A stretch of DNA of 64,000 bases, taken from [Borrelia] finlandensis. Its GTDB lineage: Bacteria; Spirochaetota; Spirochaetia; Borreliales; Borreliaceae. The DNA lies in assembly GCF_000181875.2 (NCBI RefSeq), contig NZ_ABJZ02000001.1:1-64000 (forward strand), in the 5' to 3' direction. Shown here piece by piece: positions 37,242 through 45,543 of the stretch. Position numbers and translations under genes: made by a program. Below the pieces are notes generated by a model, which was given only the letters and a program-made list of their open reading frames with translations, did no database searches and was not told where the DNA came from. Position 1 is the stretch's first letter. Each line of letters starts with the position of its first letter.

Positions 37242-38576
37242 TTGTTATTAAATAAATATTTTCTTGCAAATCGAAATATTAATTTTATTGTTATGGCCTT
37301 ATTATTTTCTTCTAGCTATATTAGTGCTAGTAGTTTTATTTCCGGTCCTTCTGCTGTTTATAAGTATGGGTTATCTTTTATATTATTAGCTACCATACAA
37401 ATTCCTACAACTTTAATTGTTTTTATTATTGTTGGTCAGAGATTAAATTGCGAATCAAAAAAAATTAATGCAATTAATATTATTGATTATATTAGGCATA
37501 GATATGAAAGTGATTTTTTGGCGTTAATGAGTGGATTTGTATTGATTTTTTTTTCAATGTTTTTGATTTCTGCCCAATTAATAGGTGGTGCTAAGCTTAT
37601 AGAAGTTTTTTGGGGTATTGATTACGTAGTTGGTCTTACTTTTTTTGCCTTCTTGGTTTTTATTTATGTATTTTTTGGTGGCTTTAAGGCAGTAGCTTAT
37701 ACAGATTTGATTCAAGGATTTTTAATGCTAGTTTCATCTGTTATTTTGTTTTCCAAGATGCTAGATTTGGGAGGAGGTATTAATAATTTATTCAAAACAG
37801 CAATGTCTAGCTTAGATAAAAGCCTTTTACTTCCTTCAAATGCTGATTTAAAGCCACAATATATAATTTCTTTTTGGATATTAATAGGAATAGGAATATT
37901 AGGGCAGCCTCAGATTATTAATAATTTTATAGCATTTAAAGATGAGAATGCTATAAAATTTTCTCTTCCCATTTCTACTTTTATTATTAGCTTTTTAATT
38001 GTTTTGATGCATTTAATAGGGTTTTTTGCTATTATTCTTTTTCCAGATTTAAGTCCAAATGATAAAGTTGTTTTAAATGTGGCTTTAAAAGTTTTAAATC
38101 CTTTTTCTTGTTTTATGTTTTTTATGGGTCTTTTATCTGCAATAATGTCTACAGTGGATTCAAATTTGCTATTAATAACGTCTGTTTTAATAAAGTCAAT
38201 ATTTATTTATAAAGAAGATTTAAAAGAAGATGTAAAGATTGGCAGGGTAATAATGATTTCTAATATTTTTTTTATTTTAATAATACTTATATTTTCTCTC
38301 TTCCCTCCCAATTTTTTATTCTTCGTTAATATTTTTGCTTTTGGAGCTTTGGAAGTTTCGTTTTTCCCTATTATTGTTTTTGGACTTTATTTAAATTTTG
38401 TAAGCAAAATAGCGGCTTTTGCTTCTATGTTTTTAGGCTTAATATTTTATTTGTCCATTTTATTCTTTGGTTTAAATATGTGGTTTTTTCACCCCGTTTT
38501 TCCATCATTTTTTGTTTCTATATTTACATTTTTAGTAGTTAATTTTTTTTGTAAAAAAAATAGTAAGGTTTGTTAG
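37242..38576 (+). CDS. panF: Sodium/pantothenate symporter
   Basis: The product is a 444-residue sodium:solute symporter (SSS family) with about 12-13 membrane segments. Visible family marks are SSSYISASSFISGPSAVYKYGL near the N terminus, the FFGGFKAVAYTDLIQGFLML motif (the canonical GGxxAVxxTDxxQ signature), and GLLSAIMSTVDSNLLL. Specificity for pantothenate is inferred from the yhdT-panF order and the divergent coaBC gene, which uses the imported vitamin. Start TTG 37242 lies behind AGGTAGG. The TAG is followed within ten bases by the pseudouridine synthase start. Confidence 0.88.
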   Translation: MLLNKYFLANRNINFIVMALLFSSSYISASSFISGPSAVYKYGLSFILLATIQIPTTLIVFIIVGQRLNCESKKINAINIIDYIRHRYESDFLALMSGFVLIFFSMFLISAQLIGGAKLIEVFWGIDYVVGLTFFAFLVFIYVFFGGFKAVAYTDLIQGFLMLVSSVILFSKMLDLGGGINNLFKTAMSSLDKSLLLPSNADLKPQYIISFWILIGIGILGQPQIINNFIAFKDENAIKFSLPISTFIISFLIVLMHLIGFFAIILFPDLSPNDKVVLNVALKVLNPFSCFMFFMGLLSAIMSTVDSNLLLITSVLIKSIFIYKEDLKEDVKIGRVIMISNIFFILIILIFSLFPPNFLFFVNIFAFGALEVSFFPIIVFGLYLNFVSKIAAFASMFLGLIFYLSILFFGLNMWFFHPVFPSFFVSIFTFLVVNFFCKKNSKVC

Positions 38577-38585
38577 GGGTATTTT

Positions 38586-39533
38586 TTGCGTTTGGATAAA
38601 TATATTTTTTTAGAAGTGATTGCTAATGATAATGGCAAGCGACTAGATTCAATTTTAATTAAAATTTTAAATTTTTCTAAAGCGCGGATAATAAAACATA
38701 TTAGAAAGGGCGACATTAGGCTAAATGGTTTAAAATCACATTTTTCATGCAGAGTTTGCAAAGGTGATAAAATTTATTTGTACAAATCTTTAGCCCAAAA
38801 TTTGAACTTAACCACGGATGAATGCTTTAAAAGCAATATTGATTTTCAATATATTCGAAAAAGAATAATTTATGAAGACAGCGACTTACTTGTTTTAGAT
38901 AAGCAAAAAGGCATTTTAGTTCATGGAGGTAAAAATTCTCTTGATTTTTTAGCGAATGCTTATCTTTTAAGTCAAAATTTAAGATCTCTAAGCTTTAAGC
39001 CTTCGGCAGTTCACAGGCTTGACAGAAATACTTCTGGTATTATTATTTTTGCAAAAAATATAAATACTGCAAGAAAGCTAAGTGAGGCATTTAGTGGTGG
39101 ATCTATAATTAAAAAATATTTTGCAATACTTTTAGGCGAGGTTAAGTCTTCTGTTGTTTATAAAAATCATTTATTTAGAAATAAAAGGTTGAGAAAAACT
39201 TTTGTTTTAGAAGATAAAAATTTTGTTAATGCAATTACAAAGGTTAATCCAATATTATCTTGCAAAAGAGCTACTCTTGTCGAGATTGTTATTGAAACAG
39301 GCTTTACCCATCAAATAAGGTCTCAGTGTTCCTTTAATAATCATCCTTTAATTAATGACAAGAAATACTGTGATAAATTCAAGAAAAGCGATTACTTTTT
39401 ACATGCTTTTTTGGTAAAATTTAATGGAACATTCTTTAAAAAGAATGAATTTTGCTCTAAGCCTAGTTTAGAATTTTTAAAGCAAGTAAAAGATATTTTT
39501 GATGTCTATGAATTTTCAGAATTTTTCAAGTGA
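38586..39533 (+). CDS. RluC/RluD-type 23S rRNA pseudouridine synthase
   Basis: The 315-residue protein has an N-terminal S4 RNA-binding domain (GKRLDSILIKILN...ARIIKHIRKGDIRLNG) and the RluA-family catalytic domain. The latter contains ILVHGG, the HRLDRNTSGIIIFAK motif with catalytic Asp146, and the TGFTHQIRSQ segment. S4-containing RluC/D enzymes modify large-subunit rRNA. Which uridines are targeted cannot be read from sequence, though RluC-like 955/2504/2580 specificity is plausible. Start TTG 38586 lies six bases after AGGGG. The 3' end overlaps the next gene. Confidence 0.88.
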   Translation: MRLDKYIFLEVIANDNGKRLDSILIKILNFSKARIIKHIRKGDIRLNGLKSHFSCRVCKGDKIYLYKSLAQNLNLTTDECFKSNIDFQYIRKRIIYEDSDLLVLDKQKGILVHGGKNSLDFLANAYLLSQNLRSLSFKPSAVHRLDRNTSGIIIFAKNINTARKLSEAFSGGSIIKKYFAILLGEVKSSVVYKNHLFRNKRLRKTFVLEDKNFVNAITKVNPILSCKRATLVEIVIETGFTHQIRSQCSFNNHPLINDKKYCDKFKKSDYFLHAFLVKFNGTFFKKNEFCSKPSLEFLKQVKDIFDVYEFSEFFK

Positions 39534-40449
39534 TTTTTTTTTAAAAAAAATATTAAGCAAGGTTAAAAACTTTGCAACTAGCATTAAGCATAAATTTGTT
39601 AGGGTTAAGGTGTATGCATTAGTAGGATCTGCTGGAACTGGTAAGAGCTTTAGATCGCATTTGGTAGCAGATAAATATTCAATACCTTTAATAATTGATG
39701 ATGGTGTTTTAATTAAAAATATGAAAATTATTGCCGGAAGTTCTGCTAAGTTTGAAGATAATGTTTTTAAAGCGGTAAGGCGATCTGTATTTGAAGATGA
39801 TGCTCATTGCAGAGAAATGCTTGAAGTGCTTGCAAAAGAAGAATTTAATAAAATATTAATATTAGGAACAAGTCTTAAAATGATAGATAAAATAATTTCA
39901 AAACTTTTGTTGCCAAATGTTTTTAAGATTATTTACATAACAGATGTTTCAACCAGACAGGAAATAGAAAAAGCAAGAATTTCAAGGCAAATGGGGGAGC
40001 ATGTTGTACCAGCGGCTGCTTTTGAAATAACGTCTATTAGGCCCAATTTGCTATTAAACTCAATTAAAGTTTTTTTTAAAAGCGGATGGTTCTTTACTAG
40101 GAAGAAAAATTATATTCGATCTGTTGTAAGGCCCCATTTTTATGAAGAAGGGGTTTTATCTATTTCTAAGAGAGCTGTAAGGCAAATTATTGAACATTGT
40201 GTTTCTGAGTATGATAGAAATTATATTGTTTATGATCTTAAAATCAAAAAAGATGGAAACAATTACCTTTTTAAGCTGTTTTTAAATATTCCTCTTGGAA
40301 ATAACTTGCTTAATAATACAGAAATGCTTAGAACCTATATTATTACGAACGTACTTAAGTATACAATAATTAATATATTATCTATTGATATAGTTATACA
40401 TAAATTTTATGACAAAAAAGATTATTTAGAAGAGAGCTATGAAGGTTGA
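39502..40449 (+). CDS. P-loop protein with Asp23-like C-terminal domain
   Basis: The 315-residue product has a Walker A motif GSAGTGKS at 42-49 and the segment KILILGTSLKMIDKI, with ITDVSTRQEIEKARISRQMGEHVVPAAAFEI further on, like a small nucleotide-binding domain. The C-terminal ~110 residues (VVRPHFYEEGVLSISKRAVRQIIEHCV through NTEMLRTYIITNVLKYTIINILSIDIVIHKF) follow the Asp23/Gls24 pattern of helix then amphipathic strands. I cannot assign a function. Candidate starts are TTG 39499, ATG 39502 and ATG 39508, all inside the preceding gene. It overlaps murC by 11 bases. Confidence 0.72.
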   Translation: MSMNFQNFSSDFFLKKILSKVKNFATSIKHKFVRVKVYALVGSAGTGKSFRSHLVADKYSIPLIIDDGVLIKNMKIIAGSSAKFEDNVFKAVRRSVFEDDAHCREMLEVLAKEEFNKILILGTSLKMIDKIISKLLLPNVFKIIYITDVSTRQEIEKARISRQMGEHVVPAAAFEITSIRPNLLLNSIKVFFKSGWFFTRKKNYIRSVVRPHFYEEGVLSISKRAVRQIIEHCVSEYDRNYIVYDLKIKKDGNNYLFKLFLNIPLGNNLLNNTEMLRTYIITNVLKYTIINILSIDIVIHKFYDKKDYLEESYEG

Positions 40450-41845
40450 TTTTGACGATTTGAATAATATTTTTTTTGTAGGAATAAAGGGAAGTGGGAC
40501 TTGTTCTCTGGCTTGTTTTTTAAATTCAAAAGGGTATTGTGTAGAAGGGGTAGATGTTTCTGATAAATTTTATACCGATGAAATTTTAAGTAATAATAAA
40601 ATATCTTATTATGAGAATATTTATGAGTTTTCATTAAAACAGCTTGATAGGTCTTTTGATTTAATAGTATATTCTTCGGCCTATAATAAGGATGATTTGC
40701 AAGTTTTACTTGAGGCAAAAGAATTAAATATACCTATTTTATCTTATCCTGAGGTTCTTGGAGAGCTTTCTAGAAAGCACTATAGCATTGGAATTGCAGG
40801 TTCTCATGGTAAAACTACCACTACGGCGTTTTTAGGTGTTCTTTTTAATAAATTAGGATTAAATCCCAATGTTATTGTGGGGTCAAGCGTTAAAGATTTT
40901 AAAGATAATTCTGCAATAGCAGGTATTAGCAATATTTTTATTGTTGAAACTTGTGAGTATAAGAAACATTTTTTGAATTTTAGCCCTAATATGCTTATTT
41001 TAACCAATGTTGACTATGAGCATGTTGATTTTTTTAAAAATTATGAGGCTCTTGAAGAGGCTTTTTTACAGTATATTGATAATTTGAAGAAAAATGGAAT
41101 ATTAATAATTAATTCCGATGATAATAATTTGCTTAAAATTAAAAGGCAAATCAACAGAAAAGATATAAGTATTTTTAGCTATGGATCTGGAGATTTATCT
41201 GATTTTCAAATAAGTAATATTGCAGTTAGGAGTAAATATTTTTGTTTTTCTTTTTTAGGCTTTTTAAACGTTGAGCTTAAGACTGTTTTATTTCATAATG
41301 TATTGAATTTTTCAGCAGCGCTTTTGGCTTTAAATCTTTTCTTAGAAAGTAATGGGAAATCAATTTTTGATTTTGAAGAAGCAATAAAGAGAATTGCAAA
41401 AAATTATAGTGGTATAAAAAGAAGGGTTGAAGTTGTTAAAGAGGAAAATGGAGTGATTTACATGGACGATTATGCTCATCATCCCAGGGAAATTAAAAAT
41501 ACTCTTTTTGGTATTAAAAATTTTTATAAGAACAAACGTATAATTTTGGATTTTATGCCTCATACCTTTACAAGAACAAAAGAATTTTTTGCCGATTTTG
41601 TTGAAGTTCTAAGTGCTGCTGATATATTAATTTTGCACAATATATATCTTTCAAATAGGGAAAATTTTAATCCAGATGAACTTTCTGTTAAATTGTTTTT
41701 AAGTATTAAAAAAATAAATAAGAATACTTATTTTTTTAAGGATGTTAAAGACTCTATTAACTTTATAAAAAGTTTATTAATATCTGGAGACTTGTTTATT
41801 ACAATGGGCGCTGGAAATAATTTTATTTTACACGATTTTCTGTAA
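40439..41845 (+). CDS. murC: UDP-N-acetylmuramate-L-alanine ligase
   Basis: MurC adds the first amino acid of the peptidoglycan stem peptide using ATP. The 468-residue protein has an N-terminal Rossmann segment (NIFFVGIKGSGTCSLA), the Mur ligase P-loop GSHGKTTTTAF starting at residue 121, the ILTNVDYEHVDFF segment, and the C-terminal MDDYAHHPREIKNTL motif, all diagnostic of MurC. ATG lies inside the end of the preceding gene, so translation is probably coupled. With murJ nearby, the region contributes two peptidoglycan functions. Confidence 0.96.
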   Translation: MKVDFDDLNNIFFVGIKGSGTCSLACFLNSKGYCVEGVDVSDKFYTDEILSNNKISYYENIYEFSLKQLDRSFDLIVYSSAYNKDDLQVLLEAKELNIPILSYPEVLGELSRKHYSIGIAGSHGKTTTTAFLGVLFNKLGLNPNVIVGSSVKDFKDNSAIAGISNIFIVETCEYKKHFLNFSPNMLILTNVDYEHVDFFKNYEALEEAFLQYIDNLKKNGILIINSDDNNLLKIKRQINRKDISIFSYGSGDLSDFQISNIAVRSKYFCFSFLGFLNVELKTVLFHNVLNFSAALLALNLFLESNGKSIFDFEEAIKRIAKNYSGIKRRVEVVKEENGVIYMDDYAHHPREIKNTLFGIKNFYKNKRIILDFMPHTFTRTKEFFADFVEVLSAADILILHNIYLSNRENFNPDELSVKLFLSIKKINKNTYFFKDVKDSINFIKSLLISGDLFITMGAGNNFILHDFL

Positions 41846-41855
41846 GGGTGTTATA

Positions 41856-42722
41856 TTGAAAAGCATGACAGGATTTTTTTATTTGGAAAAGATAATTGGT
41901 AACTATGCGTTTAGTGTTAATTTGAAATCTTATAATGGAAAGTTTTTAGAATTTAAATTTAGGTTACCAGAAATTTTTTCTGGCTATGATCTTGATATAA
42001 GAAATTTGATTTCAAAATATATTAGCAGAGGCAATGTTTTTTTAAATGTAGGATATAAGGAATTGGTTCCTCGTGTGAATTTTGCGATTAATCCCAATTA
42101 TATTGAGGCTATTTCTAGACTTAGAGATTCTTTGGCACATACCAATCTTAATATTAAAAACGAACTAAGTTTGGGCGATTTTTTATCATTAAAAGGAGCT
42201 TTGATAATTGATGAGGATAGTGAGCATCAAGAAGAGATTTATGGGTTGTTTAAAGGTGTTCTAGAAGAAGCCTTATTGCATTACAATAATGGAAGAAGTT
42301 TTGAAGGAGAAAATACCAAGTCGGACATAGTGTCAACTCTTGTGTTAATAGAGCGGGACCTTAAAATTGTTAAAGATGCTTGCAGTGATATAAATGTCAA
42401 ATTATTTACAAGCATTAAAGAAAATATTTCTAAATTAATGGATGAATTTAGAGATTTAAATATTGCAGAAGAGGCAGCTAAAATGGCAATTCGTCTGGAT
42501 ATTAATGAAGAGATCATGCGCTTAGATTCTCATATAGAAACTTTTTATAAAAATCTTGAATATGAGATATGTGGCAAAGTTCTTGAATTTATTTCTCAAG
42601 AAATGCACAGAGAAATAACAACCATGAGTAATAAGGCGGTTGATCTTGATATTAAGAATTTGATTTTGAATATGAAGTTAAATTTAGAAAAAATAAAAGA
42701 GCAAATAAGGAATGTTGAATGA
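41856..42722 (+). CDS. yicC: YicC-family endoribonuclease-like protein
   Basis: The 288-residue product begins (M/L)KSMTGFFYLE and continues NYAFSVNLKSYNGKFLEFKFRLPE, the hallmark YicC N-terminal region. It ends with the DUF1732 segment around GKVLEFISQEMHREITTMSNKAVDLDI. YicC proteins have recently been described as endoribonucleases in E. coli and Bacillus (established knowledge). The substrate here is unknown. Start TTG 41856 behind AAGGGTG is preferred, and ATG 41865 is an alternative. Its stop overlaps the ATG of the cmk-like gene. Confidence 0.9.
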   Translation: MKSMTGFFYLEKIIGNYAFSVNLKSYNGKFLEFKFRLPEIFSGYDLDIRNLISKYISRGNVFLNVGYKELVPRVNFAINPNYIEAISRLRDSLAHTNLNIKNELSLGDFLSLKGALIIDEDSEHQEEIYGLFKGVLEEALLHYNNGRSFEGENTKSDIVSTLVLIERDLKIVKDACSDINVKLFTSIKENISKLMDEFRDLNIAEEAAKMAIRLDINEEIMRLDSHIETFYKNLEYEICGKVLEFISQEMHREITTMSNKAVDLDIKNLILNMKLNLEKIKEQIRNVE

Positions 42723-43261
42723 AAATAGCACTTTCTGGTAAGAGTGGTTGTGGCAATACTACTGTAAGCGGGATGATTGCCAAACATTACGGTCTTGAGT
42801 TTATTAATTATACTTTTCATGATATTGCAAGAGAGCATAATATTCCTTTTTCAGAGTTTTATGAAAAAGAGATAATAGGGAGAAATGATTATTATTGGGA
42901 TAAATACCTTGATAATAGATTGTCTGTGCTTTCTAGAAAAAATAATACAGTGCTTGCATCTCGTCTTGCTATTTGGATTTCTAAGAGTGCTGATTTAAAA
43001 ATATATCTTTATGCTAAAATGGAAGTTAGAGCCGAGAGAATAATGACTAGAGAGGGGGGCATGTATTCTGACGTTTTAAGCAGTACTTTTGTTAGAGATG
43101 AAAATGATAAAAAAAGATATTTAGCTATTTACAATATAGATATTGATGATTATTCTTCAGAGACCGATTTGGTAATTGATGTTACAAATATTAATCCAAA
43201 TGAAGTTTTTGAATTAATTAGAGATGAAATTGATAAAAGAAACTTGAAAAAAATTAGCTAA
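42719..43261 (+). CDS. Cytidylate-kinase-like P-loop protein
   Basis: The 180-residue product resembles the short (archaeal/spirochetal-type) cytidylate kinases: P-loop region at 7-15, then EFINYTFHDIAREH, a LASRLAIWIS segment, and KIYLYAKMEVRAERIMTREG with the conserved Arg residues of a nucleoside monophosphate kinase lid. The P-loop reads GKSGCGNTT, with Asn13 where nearly all P-loop kinases have the catalytic Lys. A CMP/dCMP kinase role is therefore likely from overall similarity but not certain. ATG overlaps the yicC stop (ATGA). Confidence 0.72.
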   Translation: MKIALSGKSGCGNTTVSGMIAKHYGLEFINYTFHDIAREHNIPFSEFYEKEIIGRNDYYWDKYLDNRLSVLSRKNNTVLASRLAIWISKSADLKIYLYAKMEVRAERIMTREGGMYSDVLSSTFVRDENDKKRYLAIYNIDIDDYSSETDLVIDVTNINPNEVFELIRDEIDKRNLKKIS

Positions 43262-43296
43262 ACTTATTTAATATGTTTAGTTTATAAGGAGATTAA

Positions 43297-43497
43297 ATGA
43301 CTAAAATGCCTTTAAAAAAAATACAAGATTTTGATGGAAATTTTTATGAACTTGTTGTTGCAACTATAATGCGCACAGAGCAAATTATAGACAATATTTC
43401 TTTAGCAGAACACGCTATTTTTGATGATAAAATATTAGGACAAGCTTTTAATGACGTTTTGACTGGTAAATTTAGCTATTCAATTGAAGGAAGATAG
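43297..43497 (+). CDS. rpoZ: RNA polymerase omega-subunit-like small protein
   Basis: This is a 66-residue acidic protein with a strong AAGGAG ribosome site. The segment [24 protein letters not shown] resembles the omega core (helix with xxVxxAxxRAxQI), and the downstream part ([19 protein letters not shown]) resembles the C-terminal end where omega proteins have EIxxGxI. Omega helps assemble and stabilise the beta' subunit. The match is short, so the call is moderate. It precedes miaA with an overlap of 14 bases. Confidence 0.65.
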   Translation: MTKMPLKKIQDFDGNFYELVVATIMRTEQIIDNISLAEHAIFDDKILGQAFNDVLTGKFSYSIEGR

Positions 43498-44404
43498 AGT
43501 AGTTTTTATTTTTGGCCCTACAGCTGTGGGCAAAAGCAATATTTTATTTCATTTTCCAAAAAATAAAGCAGAAATTATTAATGTTGACTCCATTCAAGTG
43601 TATAAAGAGTTTAATATAGCGTCTTCAAAGCCAAGTAAAAATTTAATGAAACATATAAAGCATCATTTAGTAGATTTTTTAGATCCCGAAAAGGAGTATA
43701 CTATTGGAATTTTTTACGAACAAGCTTTAAAAATAGTAAAAGAAATAAGACAGAAAAAAAAAATTCCTATATTTGTAGGGGGTACTGCTTTTTATTTTAA
43801 GCATTTAAAGGATGGATTTCCTTCAACACCCTTGGTTACCTCTAAAATAAGAATTTATGTGAACAATCTTTTAGAGCTTAAGGGTAAATCTTATCTTTTA
43901 AAAGAATTGAAAAATGTAGATCCCATCAGATTTAATATGTTAAATAAGAATGATATTTATCGCATTAAAAGATCGCTTGAGGTTTACTATCAAACAGGAA
44001 TTCCTATTAGCCAATTTCAAAAAAAACAAAATAGTGAATTTAAAAATATTGTGATTATAGGCCTTAAGAGATCTTTTGAAGATTTGAAAACCAGAATATC
44101 AATAAGAATTAATGAAATGCTCAATAGTGGACTACTTTCCGAGATTAAAGGTTTATTTAGCAAGGGTTACAATGAAAATACTCCGGCTTTTAAAGGAATA
44201 GGCTATAATGAGTTTTTGTTATGGAAAAGTAGACCTTGCTATGGTTTAAATGATATAATAAGTTTAATAAACAAAAATTCGTTTTTATATGCAAAAAGGC
44301 AAATGACCTTTTTTGCCAAAATTTCTGATGTTTTATGGCTTCATCCAGAGGATGATTTAGATAACATTTTGAATTTAATTTTTAAGGTTGATAAGGAGAT
44401 TTAG
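43484..44404 (+). CDS. miaA: tRNA dimethylallyltransferase
   Basis: MiaA adds the isopentenyl group to adenosine-37 of tRNAs that read UNN codons. The 306-residue product has the P-loop FGPTAVGKS at 10-18, [20 protein letters not shown] (catalytic Asp of the DSxQxY motif), and [17 protein letters not shown]. It also has the GIGYNEFL and [14 protein letters not shown] segments, all family hallmarks. ATG lies within the end of the omega-like gene. The following 31-codon gene begins three bases after the stop. Confidence 0.96.
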   Translation: MKEDRVVFIFGPTAVGKSNILFHFPKNKAEIINVDSIQVYKEFNIASSKPSKNLMKHIKHHLVDFLDPEKEYTIGIFYEQALKIVKEIRQKKKIPIFVGGTAFYFKHLKDGFPSTPLVTSKIRIYVNNLLELKGKSYLLKELKNVDPIRFNMLNKNDIYRIKRSLEVYYQTGIPISQFQKKQNSEFKNIVIIGLKRSFEDLKTRISIRINEMLNSGLLSEIKGLFSKGYNENTPAFKGIGYNEFLLWKSRPCYGLNDIISLINKNSFLYAKRQMTFFAKISDVLWLHPEDDLDNILNLIFKVDKEI

Positions 44405-44407
44405 GGA

Positions 44408-44503
44408 GTGCCTTGCGGAAGAAAAAGAAAATTAAAAAAAATTTCTACCCATAAAAGGAAGAAAAAAAGAAGAAAAAATAGACATAAGAAAAAAAATAAG
44501 TAA
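44408..44503 (+). CDS. bS22/mS38-like very small ribosomal protein (AURKAIP1/COX24 type)
   Basis: A GTG-started frame of 31 codons encodes an extremely basic peptide beginning MPCGRKRKLKKISTHK and ending RKNRHKKKNK. The MP-x-G-(K/R)KRK...THKRKK...KNRHKKK pattern is that of bacterial AURKAIP1/COX24-domain proteins, homologous to mitochondrial mS38 and called bS22 in ribosome structures. AAGGAG lies nine bases ahead of the GTG, and the gene sits three bases after miaA. A cryo-EM study of the B. burgdorferi ribosome reported an unannotated bS22 (recalled knowledge). I infer this is that gene. It is too short for ordinary ORF finding. Confidence 0.82.
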   Translation: MPCGRKRKLKKISTHKRKKKRRKNRHKKKNK

Positions 44504-44513
44504 TTTATTACAT

Positions 44514-44535
44514 TGATCGGACTTTTGTCCGGTTA
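44514..44535. terminator. Hairpin between convergent transcripts
   Basis: CGGAC (44518-44522) pairs with GTCCG (44527-44531) around TTTT, and the stem can extend by four weaker pairs. It lies between the bS22-like gene (+) and the small lipoprotein gene (-). It is GC-rich for this genome and is probably a two-way terminator, though neither side has a long T-run. Confidence 0.5.
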
Positions 44536-44545
44536 TGTGGTAAAG

Positions 44546-44917
44546 CTATTTAGAATGATCAATTATTAGATTGTTGACTATATTGATATCTTTGCTAAAG
44601 ATGTATCTTTTAGTTCCCTTGTAATTGACTAGGATCCAATTTCCTTCAATTCCATAGCGCTCTGTTTTTTCTAGTGTTTTTTCAATTTTTATGACTTCAT
44701 CTTTTCTGAGTAGAATTGCGTAATCATAGTCCAATTCGCTATTTTTCTTAGTGCTTTTACTAAGAAAAGCATAATCTTTTATTATTATGCCCATTTTATT
44801 GCTGAAGCCAAGAATGCTGCTTTTGGGTAAATCTAATTTTTGAATGAGAGGAATTTTGTTATTTTTATTGCAAGCTAAAAGAATTAAGGATATTAAATAT
44901 AATGTTTTTGTATTCAT
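44546..44917 (-). CDS. Small putative lipoprotein with SH3-like C-terminal region
   Basis: The 123-residue product has a short signal ending SLILLACNKNN, with a good lipobox (LLAC) placing the lipidated Cys at residue 16. The body ends in LRKDEVIKIEKTLEKTERYGIEGNWILVNYKGTKRYIFSKDI, whose pattern of 'L-R', spaced glycines, 'GNWILVNYKG' and a terminal aromatic-Ile strand resembles a bacterial SH3b domain. It is likely an envelope-anchored protein, with function unknown. AAGGAA precedes the ATG by five bases. Confidence 0.78.
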   Translation of the reverse strand: MNTKTLYLISLILLACNKNNKIPLIQKLDLPKSSILGFSNKMGIIIKDYAFLSKSTKKNSELDYDYAILLRKDEVIKIEKTLEKTERYGIEGNWILVNYKGTKRYIFSKDINIVNNLIIDHSK

Positions 44918-44953
44918 AATTTCCTTGATTTTTTATATACTACTTTAGTGTGT

Positions 44954-44971
44954 TACTATAATAATATAGTA
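44954..44971. promoter_or_regulatory. Palindromic -10 region of the outer-membrane barrel gene
   Basis: TATAAT at 44957-44962 lies within an 18-base inverted repeat with arms TACTATA and TATAGTA. It is 36 bases before the barrel-protein ATG and between two divergent genes. No -35 matches well. It could be a promoter with an overlapping operator, or AT-rich chance. Confidence 0.3.
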
Positions 44972-44997
44972 TTTTTTAGAATTTTTAAGGATTGTTA

Positions 44998-45543
44998 ATG
45001 AAGAAATATCTTTTTTTTATTTTATTTCTCATCTCTTCTAATAATTTAATTGTTTCTTATCCACTTTCTTTTGGTGGAGGTTTTTCTTATCAATTTACTA
45101 ATTATACTGATAAAACAGGCGCTACTAAATTTGCTCCAAATTTTACCAGAGCAGATCATGGGATTAATTTGAATTTATTTTTTGATGCAAATTATGTACT
45201 TTTTGAGATGTCTTACAAAGAGGCTTTTGTTGCTACTCACAATGGGAGATATTTCTCGCTTGGGCTTTATGGAACATATCCAATGGTTTTCAAAGAGCAG
45301 GTTAGAATGCTTTTCCCATTAATTGGGTTTAAATATGCTTTTGATTTGAGCTCTAATAACTTTAATCTCTTTTTTTTAAGCATGGGGCTTGCTGCTGATC
45401 TTTTTATTCCCGATCTTGATGGTTTATATATTAGGCCGTTGTTTATGCTTTCTATTTCTCCATTTTCTAATTATAAAAATTTTTCTGGGTTAACAACCGA
45501 GATTATGCTTGGATTTAATATCGGTTGGAGATTTTTCAATTAG
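44998..45543 (+). CDS. Small outer-membrane beta-barrel-like protein
   Basis: The product (181 residues from ATG 44998, which has AAGGA seven bases ahead; TTG 44992 is possible) starts with a signal peptide, MKKYLFFILFLISSNNLIVSYP. It continues with alternating aromatic/hydrophobic strands and short turns (FGGGFSYQFTNYTDKT, YFSLGLYGTYPMVF, MLFPLIGFKYAFDL, AADLFIP). It ends LGFNIGWRFFN, a terminal aromatic residue pattern of barrel proteins folded by BamA. The size suits an 8-strand barrel. I do not recognise a named family. It overlaps the convergent gene by eight bases. Confidence 0.72.
   Translation: MKKYLFFILFLISSNNLIVSYPLSFGGGFSYQFTNYTDKTGATKFAPNFTRADHGINLNLFFDANYVLFEMSYKEAFVATHNGRYFSLGLYGTYPMVFKEQVRMLFPLIGFKYAFDLSSNNFNLFFLSMGLAADLFIPDLDGLYIRPLFMLSISPFSNYKNFSGLTTEIMLGFNIGWRFFN

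Noticed and set aside
43258-43280. Hairpin CTAAAC/GTTTAG between the cmk-like gene and the omega-like gene as a terminator.
   Set aside because: The stem is short, has no T-run, and is followed at once by the ribosome site of the next gene. It is more likely chance.
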